Assembly (NCBI GenBank): GCA_017615235.1
Contig: JAGAAM010000217.1
Coordinates: forward strand, 1 to 9,043
Reading direction: 5' to 3'
DNA length: 9,043 nucleotides
DNA from: Clostridia bacterium
Lineage (GTDB): Bacteria; Bacillota_A; Clostridia; Oscillospirales; CAG-382
A program made the position numbers and the translations under genes. The notes beneath the pieces are model-generated. The model saw nothing but the letters and a program-made list of their open reading frames with translations. It was not told the DNA's origin and searched no databases. This document shows positions 1 to 4,442 of this stretch, in pieces (the stretch's first letter is position 1; every line of letters begins with the position of its first letter).

Positions 1-407
1 GCCACGGAAAGCAGCGGGTTTTCATTGTCCTTGCCGCTGTTAATACGCATATAGGGAGGGTTCATCACGGCAAAGTCCGCCGATCCCGCCGGGAACGCCG
101 AAAAATCGCAGACGTCGGCGCGGATGACTTTAAAACGGTCCGAAAAGCCGTTTACTGCGGCGTTTTCCTCCGCGGCAAGGGCGTATTCCGGAGTTATCTC
201 CAGCCCGGTGAACAAGGCCTTGCTGCCCGCCGAAAGCATAAGCAGCGGTATCACTCCGCAGCCGGTGCCAAGGTCGACGCAGACGCCTTTTTTCACCGAC
301 GGAAGCGCAAATCCGGCGAGAAGAAGCGCGTCGGTCCCGAAGCGTATCCCGCCCGACGGTTCTTTTATTATAAGATCGGAATTGATCCTTGTAACAGTGC
401 CGTCCAT
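1..407 (-). CDS. trmN6: tRNA1(Val) (adenine(37)-N6)-methyltransferase, C-terminus off window
   Basis: Class I SAM-dependent methyltransferase of the TrmN6/YfiC/YabB type, which methylates N6 of A37 next to the anticodon of tRNA1(Val). The first 135 residues are visible and the gene runs off the left edge with no stop. Seen: the SAM-binding glycine loop DLGTGCGVIPLL at residues 45-56, an acidic residue (E70) after the next strand where ribose is usually bound, and the N6-adenine methylase signature NPPY at 116-119. The early segment GGIRFGTDALLLAGF (19-33) is typical of this family, where FGTDAxLLaxF precedes the SAM fold. The ATG at 407 is preceded by AAAGGAGGAGCAA, a strong ribosome binding site. 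It has its own promoter upstream. A related N6-methylase acting on another RNA or protein is possible, but the N-terminal signature favours TrmN6. Confidence 0.85.
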   Translation of the reverse strand, partial: MDGTVTRINSDLIIKEPSGGIRFGTDALLLAGFALPSVKKGVCVDLGTGCGVIPLLMLSAGSKALFTGLEITPEYALAAEENAAVNGFSDRFKVIRADVCDFSAFPAGSADFAVMNPPYMRINSGKDNENPLLSV

Positions 408-437
408 TTGCTCCTCCTTTTGTGATTTCCTAACCCT

Positions 438-466
438 ATCATATATAATACAAAACTATATTTCAA
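438..466 (-). promoter_or_regulatory. Sigma-A promoter of the methyltransferase gene
   Basis: On the minus strand, TTGAAA (466-461) and TATGAT (443-438) are separated by 17 bases, each one mismatch from consensus. Transcription would start near 431, leaving a leader of about 24 bases with the AGGAGG-type ribosome binding site. Twelve bases around the -35 (TTTCTCTTGAAA) are identical to those at the ferredoxin promoter. Confidence 0.7.
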
Positions 467-490
467 GAGAAAAAGTTGCGCTGATATCGC

Positions 491-514
491 TTGTTCACAA
501 ATTGTTTACAATTT
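491..514. repeat. Tandem TTGTTYACAA repeats including a 16-base palindrome
   Basis: TTGTTCACAA at 491-500 is followed after one base by TTGTTTACAA at 502-511, so the two copies repeat every 11 bases, about one helical turn. The second copy is the core of a perfect inverted repeat, AAATTGT-TT-ACAATTT (499-514). It lies 25 bases upstream of the methyltransferase -35 box and past the ferredoxin terminator. It looks like a protein-binding site, but I cannot name the regulator. Rex and DnaA sites are similar but do not match exactly. Confidence 0.4.
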
Positions 515-531
515 AGTGTGCGGCTTGCCGC

Positions 532-567
532 AAAAAAGAGCGACCCCGGTCCGAAAAAGGACCGGGG
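532..567 (-). terminator. Intrinsic terminator of the ferredoxin gene
   Basis: A perfect 9-bp GC-rich stem (CCCCGGTCC at 544-552 with GGACCGGGG at 559-567) with a 6-base loop lies 31 bases past the ferredoxin stop. On the minus strand it is followed by TCGCTC and then six T (537-532). The 6-base gap before the T run is longer than ideal, so termination may be imperfect. Confidence 0.7.
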
Positions 568-598
568 ATCTTCGTTCTTATGTGGTTTTTGACGTTGA

Positions 599-831
<233 letters not shown>

Positions 832-864
832 GAGAAATGCGAAAGTTTTTGACTGTTTTTGTGT

Positions 865-1806
865 TTATTCTTTTCTGCCGTCGAGGTCGATGAGTTTTTT
901 GCTGCCGGAGTATTTTATCTCGTAGGAGCGGAAGCTGTCGAAGGAAAAGATGAGTTCCAGATTTTTGCTGAGAGCGGTGTTGTTAAGGTTGGTCGAAGTC
1001 GAGGCGAGGAAATCGTTGAGCTTTTTGGAGCTCTTCATTCCGCTGTCGAGACTTAAGACCTGGTCGAGCAGAGCGCGGGAGATGAAAAGCTGTTTTGCGG
1101 AATCGTATTCGATGATCCATTCGAGCTTGGTCTTGCCGAACAGTTTTTCGCCGAGCTTGACTCTTTCGCCCGAGAGCGCGACGTTGACGTAGTAATCGTC
1201 GGGATAAGTCTCGCCTTCGGGGAAGGTGACGCCCTCGTAGGCGGGGTTCATGAGGCTTATGTTTTCGGTCACGTCGTAATAAGCCGAAGGCATGAGCGAT
1301 ACGAGCGCAACAAGCGCGTTTTTATCGACGCGGACGCAGTAATCGGTCTTCAGCCCGGTGATCGACTGGAAGGCTTTGCATACGCTCTCGTTCGAGGCGA
1401 TCACAAAAAGATCGGACAGAGGGATCGGTTCGCCGATCTCGTTGCTGACGGTCTCGGATACCGGGACCGAACATTTGATATAACGCCTCGTCTTGGCGGT
1501 GGAATCGATGAACACGCAGCCGAGCGCGTGCCCTTCGTCGTCGACGGCGGCGATCACGGCGGTGAATATATCGCCTTCGGGATCGTAATCGTCGTCATTC
1601 GAAGAAACCGCGGATGAAGTATCCGGGACTTTCGAAGTATCGGAAGTATCGGAAACGTCGGCTTCGGAATCATTCTTCGAATCGATCACTCCCTCGAAAT
1701 TCAAAGCGTCGGCGATCGCGGGACGCCCGAATTTGAACGCGAGAAAGCCGAATACGAGTAGGCATATCACGAAGGTTATGAAAAAGTTTTTAAAAGCGGA
1801 AGACAA
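865..1806 (-). CDS. Membrane-anchored exported protein resembling a degenerate LytR-CpsA-Psr (LCP) domain
   Basis: 313 residues. One N-terminal membrane segment (about 8-25) with a short positive cytoplasmic tip is followed by a Ser/Asp/Thr-rich linker (41-78) and an extracellular domain. I did not recognise it outright, but the domain runs parallel to LCP phosphotransferases, which attach wall polymers to peptidoglycan from undecaprenyl carriers. TAVIAAVDDEG (82-92) sits where LCP has NILLLGVDSR. The strand CVFIDSTAKTRRYIKCSVPVSET (97-119) sits where LCP has a strand ending SIPRDT. TDYCVRVDKNALVALVSLM (154-172) resembles the region before 'ALGGV'. The end, about 240-300, including STNLNNTALSKNLELI (271-286), resembles the LCP tail with 'TNL'. 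The conserved arginines, notably SIPRD, are absent, so catalysis is doubtful. The start is TTG at 1806, 8 bases after AGGAG; a nearby ATG is out of frame. It is divergent from the solute-binding lipoprotein gene. Confidence 0.6.
   Translation of the reverse strand: MSSAFKNFFITFVICLLVFGFLAFKFGRPAIADALNFEGVIDSKNDSEADVSDTSDTSKVPDTSSAVSSNDDDYDPEGDIFTAVIAAVDDEGHALGCVFIDSTAKTRRYIKCSVPVSETVSNEIGEPIPLSDLFVIASNESVCKAFQSITGLKTDYCVRVDKNALVALVSLMPSAYYDVTENISLMNPAYEGVTFPEGETYPDDYYVNVALSGERVKLGEKLFGKTKLEWIIEYDSAKQLFISRALLDQVLSLDSGMKSSKKLNDFLASTSTNLNNTALSKNLELIFSFDSFRSYEIKYSGSKKLIDLDGRKE
1634..1660. repeat. 9-base tandem repeat in the exported protein linker
   Basis: GAAGTATCG occurs twice in perfect tandem (1634-1642, 1643-1651), followed by a degraded third copy, GAAACGTCG (1652-1660). 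On the coding strand it specifies repeated Ser-Asp-Thr in the flexible linker. A multiple of three bases means copy-number changes would keep frame. Confidence 0.7.
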
Positions 1807-1864
1807 GTCTTCATCTCCTTTTCAAACTCTTTGGTCGCTCATTCAAAGACTTTGGATTCGGTAT

Positions 1865-1893
1865 ATTATACAACCGTTTTGCGATTTTGTCAA
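1865..1893 (-). promoter_or_regulatory. Perfect-consensus sigma-A promoter of the LCP-like gene
   Basis: On the minus strand, TTGACA (1893-1888), 17 bases, TATAAT (1870-1865). Both hexamers and the spacing match the consensus exactly. The start would be near 1858, leaving a leader of about 51 bases that ends in AAAAGGAG before the TTG start codon. Confidence 0.85.
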
Positions 1894-1896
1894 TCC

Positions 1897-1910
1897 CGGC
1901 TTTTTAGCCG
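1897..1910. promoter_or_regulatory. Inverted repeat between the divergent promoters
   Basis: CGGCT-TTTT-AGCCG lies in the 24 bases separating the two outward-facing -35 boxes. A dimeric regulator bound here could affect both promoters. No named operator is recognised. Confidence 0.4.
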
Positions 1911-1917
1911 AATTATG

Positions 1918-1946
1918 TTGACATTCGCGCACACGCGATGTATAAT
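1918..1946 (+). promoter_or_regulatory. Perfect-consensus sigma-A promoter of the solute-binding lipoprotein gene, with palindromic spacer
   Basis: TTGACA (1918-1923), 17 bases, TATAAT (1941-1946), an exact consensus match. The spacer holds TCGCG-CACA-CGCGA (1925-1938), an inverted repeat placed between -35 and -10 as in many repressor operators. Transcription would start near 1953, giving a leader of about 77 bases. Confidence 0.85.
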
Positions 1947-1983
1947 AGTATCAAATGTCACGAACCGTGAACAACAATCCCGC

Positions 1984-2001
1984 GCCGCGGCGAACCGCGG
2001 C
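1984..2001 (+). promoter_or_regulatory. GC-rich hairpin in the lipoprotein mRNA leader
   Basis: GCCGCGG-CGAA-CCGCGGC forms a perfect 7-bp stem with a 4-base loop, all G-C pairs. It ends 28 bases before the start codon and leaves the ribosome binding site free. There is no T run, so it is not a terminator. A 5' stabilising structure is one possible role. Confidence 0.45.
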
Positions 2002-2005
2002 AAAC

Positions 2006-2023
2006 CGAAAGGAACGAAAGGAA
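2006..2023 (+). repeat. Tandem 9-base repeat duplicating the ribosome binding site
   Basis: CGAAAGGAA occurs twice head to tail (2006-2014, 2015-2023). Each copy carries an AAAGGA Shine-Dalgarno core. The downstream copy is 8 bases before the ATG at 2030 and is the one correctly placed for initiation, which supports that start over the earlier ATG at 1955. Confidence 0.7.
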
Positions 2024-2029
2024 ACAATC

Positions 2030-3538
2030 ATGAAAAAATTTCTTGTATTGGCACTTTTGATCGTCTTTCTCGTACCGCTGATGGCGGCATGCAACAACGG
2101 CGGCGACACCGAAAGCAAAGCCGAAATTTCGGATGTTTCGCAGTCTGAAAACAGCGGCGAGATAGACCTCAACCACTTTGAAGTACCCCAGAAGGATATG
2201 CAGGGCAGAGAGTTCAAGATCCTTTGCTGGGACTTCGGATACGGTTCAAACTCCATACTCGGCTTCACCGGCGAGGTCCTTTACAACGAGGAACAGCCGG
2301 ACGCCGTCGATAACGCCAAAAAGCGCGTTATAGACATTGTGGAAGAACGTTTCAACTGCACCATTTCCGGCGATCTCGTACACGATTCCAACAACCGTGT
2401 TTCCGAGATGGTCAAAAATATGGTCGACTCCGGACTTGTGGAATACGATTTCATCTTTGAGAATATATTTTACACGACTCCTCTTGTCACCGACAACAAA
2501 CTTGAGGTCCTCAACGACATCTCCACCATCGACCTTACCGCTCCCTGGTGGGACCAGAACTCCGTGAAAGACCTTTCGATCGCTCACAGGAACTATTTCG
2601 TAGCGGGCGACATCAATACCTACGATAACCAGGGTACCTGGTGCGTGCTGTTCAACAAAGATCTCAAAGAATCTCTCGGCATCACCGAAGACTTCTATGA
2701 TCTCGCAAGGAACTATAAATGGACCATGGACAAGTTCATGGAGATCTGCATGACTCCCGGCTTCACCAGGGACTTCAACGGCGACGGCGCGCTCGACGAG
2801 AAAGACCAGTGGGCTTTCGGTACCGAGACTTACAATATGTACGTCCAGCTTATCGCCGGCGGTCAGAAGATCGCTCAGAAGGACGAGGACGACCTTCCCT
2901 ACCTCACGATCTACAACGATCCCGAAGCTACCTACACGATGCTCCAGAAGATAGTCGATTTCTATAACCGCGAAGACATCGTCATGGACGCAAACACTCC
3001 CAAATACGAAAGCAAGGGCTTCTCCAACGTTTGGGAAGAGACCGTTTGGAAAGCGTTCACCGACGGCCGCGAACTCTTCTATATGTGCGGACTCATCAAC
3101 GTCGCTTCCTTCCGTAAGATGGAAGACGAATTCGGCATCCTTCCCGTCCCGACTTATTACGACTATCAGGACGAATACCACCACACCGTTTCGATGCACA
3201 ACTCCACCGTGCTTTCGATCCCGCTCGGCGTAGAAGGACTTGAAGACGTAGGCACCATCATCTCCGCCCTTTCGGAGGAATCCAGGAAGTACGTCACCCC
3301 GGCTTACTACGACAAACAGCTCAAATACCGCGATATGCGCGACGACGAAAGCGGCGAGATGCTCGATATGATCTTCGCTTCCCGTACTTTCGACATCGGC
3401 GCGGCTTTCAACTGGAACGGCATACTCTGGCAGTATATGTCCACCGACAAGAACGTCCAGTCCAGGTTCGAAGCTATCGTGACCGCTACCCAGAACGAAC
3501 TTGAAAAAACGCTCGAGGCGATAGACGCTCTCGACTGA
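2030..3538 (+). CDS. Extracellular solute-binding lipoprotein (ABC transporter type), no permease nearby
   Basis: 502 residues, the usual size for large family-1-like solute-binding proteins of Clostridia, which often bind oligosaccharides. The lipoprotein signal is clear: MKK, a hydrophobic core (4-18) and lipobox MAAC with C21 as lipidated residue, followed by an acidic flexible linker (22-50). The mature part begins with a strand (EFKILCWDFG, 61-70) and has the typical pattern of aromatic-rich segments. FGILPVPTYYDYQDEY (368-383) matches the motif near the C-terminal lobe in these proteins. A perfect EF-hand-like loop, DFNGDGALDEKD, lies at 248-259. The start at 2030 was chosen because it begins the signal peptide and follows AAAGG; an in-frame ATG at 1955 would put 25 charged residues before it. 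No permease or ATPase gene lies within the window, so the ligand and partners are unknown. Confidence 0.88.
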   Translation: MKKFLVLALLIVFLVPLMAACNNGGDTESKAEISDVSQSENSGEIDLNHFEVPQKDMQGREFKILCWDFGYGSNSILGFTGEVLYNEEQPDAVDNAKKRVIDIVEERFNCTISGDLVHDSNNRVSEMVKNMVDSGLVEYDFIFENIFYTTPLVTDNKLEVLNDISTIDLTAPWWDQNSVKDLSIAHRNYFVAGDINTYDNQGTWCVLFNKDLKESLGITEDFYDLARNYKWTMDKFMEICMTPGFTRDFNGDGALDEKDQWAFGTETYNMYVQLIAGGQKIAQKDEDDLPYLTIYNDPEATYTMLQKIVDFYNREDIVMDANTPKYESKGFSNVWEETVWKAFTDGRELFYMCGLINVASFRKMEDEFGILPVPTYYDYQDEYHHTVSMHNSTVLSIPLGVEGLEDVGTIISALSEESRKYVTPAYYDKQLKYRDMRDDESGEMLDMIFASRTFDIGAAFNWNGILWQYMSTDKNVQSRFEAIVTATQNELEKTLEAIDALD

Positions 3539-3541
3539 CGG

Positions 3542-3566
3542 ATCCCCGGAACAACGCTTCGGGGAT
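3542..3566 (+). promoter_or_regulatory. Intercistronic hairpin between the lipoprotein gene and uppP
   Basis: ATCCCCGGA (3542-3550) pairs with TTCGGGGAT (3558-3566), a 9-bp stem with one G-U pair and a 7-base loop, starting 3 bases after the stop. No T run follows; instead the uppP ribosome binding site (GGAGG, 3571-3575) comes next. It may be a 3'-end stabiliser or a partial attenuator setting a high lipoprotein to low uppP ratio. Confidence 0.45.
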
Positions 3567-3585
3567 GCACGGAGGCGCATGATGA

Positions 3586-4425
3586 ATGGGCATTCCCGAA
3601 GCGATCCTTTACGGGATCATCCAGGGTATCGCAGAATTTCTCCCGGTTTCCAGTTCCGGCCACCTTGCCTTGGCGCAAAACTTTTTCGGCACCGGATCCG
3701 GGGGGAATTTCGCTTTTAACGTCGCGCTGCATCTTGCAACGCTGTTTTCGGTATGCTGCGTATACCGGAAAGACGTTTATTCGATGATAAAAGGTTTTTG
3801 TTCGCTTTCCGGAAAGCTATTTAAAGGAAAACTGTTTTCCGTAAGACCGGAAGGCGGAGAAAAGACTTTTATCGCCGTTGCCGTCGCCACGCTGCCGCTT
3901 GTCCCGATAAAGTTATTCGGGCTCGACGGTGCTGTCGAACGGCTGTGCGGTATAAATATCGCCGTCGGCGCTTTGCTGATTGCCAACGGGATAATGCTCG
4001 CGGTGTGCGGACGCATCCCGGAAGGATCGGAAGAAGTCGCCGGAGGCGGATATCTGCGCCCGTTGGGGATCGGGCTGGTACAGGCGTTTTTCGGCATCCT
4101 GCCGGGGATATCGCGTTCCGGTTCGACGATCACGGCGGGACGGGCGGCGGGTTACCGCCGCGAGGAAGCGGTGCGGTTCTCGTTCCTTTTGTCGGTCCCG
4201 GCGATCGGCGGAGCCTGCGTTTCGGAATTGCCGCAAGCCTTTTCCGAAGGCGCGGAAAGCGTCCCCGCCCCGGCTTTTCTCGCGGGAGCGACCGCCGCGG
4301 CTTTGACGGGTTTTGCAGCGATAAAACTCGTAAAACTGCTTTCCAAAAAAGGCGGATTCATCGGTTTCGCGGTCTACAGCGCGGCCATCGGAACGGCTGC
4401 TGTCATCGCGGACGTTTTAAAGTAA
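3586..4425 (+). CDS. uppP: Undecaprenyl-diphosphate phosphatase (UppP/BacA)
   Basis: An integral membrane enzyme of 279 residues that dephosphorylates undecaprenyl diphosphate to the monophosphate, recycling the lipid carrier for peptidoglycan and other wall polymers; overexpression is known to give bacitracin resistance. Both family signatures are present: QGIAEFLPVSSSGHL at 13-27 (E17, the SSS run and H26) and PGISRSGSTITAGR at 173-186 with the conserved R177. Hydrophobic segments cover most of the chain, ending with helices at about 230-250 and 258-278. Length is normal. The ATG at 3586 lies 10 bases after GGAGG; two ATGs just before it are in another frame. It follows the lipoprotein gene by 47 bases and precedes the DNA translocase by 17, so the three are probably co-transcribed. 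No promoter of its own is obvious. Confidence 0.95.
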   Translation: MGIPEAILYGIIQGIAEFLPVSSSGHLALAQNFFGTGSGGNFAFNVALHLATLFSVCCVYRKDVYSMIKGFCSLSGKLFKGKLFSVRPEGGEKTFIAVAVATLPLVPIKLFGLDGAVERLCGINIAVGALLIANGIMLAVCGRIPEGSEEVAGGGYLRPLGIGLVQAFFGILPGISRSGSTITAGRAAGYRREEAVRFSFLLSVPAIGGACVSELPQAFSEGAESVPAPAFLAGATAAALTGFAAIKLVKLLSKKGGFIGFAVYSAAIGTAAVIADVLK

Positions 4426-4442
4426 TACGGCAGGAGAACAAA

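Noticed and set aside
491..511. DnaA boxes or a Rex operator
   Set aside because: Each copy has at least one mismatch to the DnaA box (TTATNCACA), and the spacing does not fit the 18-base Rex palindrome, so I kept it only as an unnamed repeat.
1955..2029. Earlier in-frame ATG for the lipoprotein, possibly leaderless
   Set aside because: It would add 25 polar residues before the lipoprotein signal peptide, while the ATG at 2030 has a well-placed ribosome binding site.
2246..3580. A 444-codon open frame on the minus strand across the solute-binding protein gene
   Set aside because: It mirrors the lipoprotein gene, which has a full signal peptide and family features. The antisense frame lacks a ribosome binding site and recognisable domains, and arises because the sense gene avoids codons that would create stops on the other strand.
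3945..4442. Upstream extension of the translocase open frame into uppP
   Set aside because: The extra 166 residues are Arg/Gly-rich out-of-frame translation of uppP. The ATG at 4443 has a proper ribosome binding site and the expected Lys-rich start.
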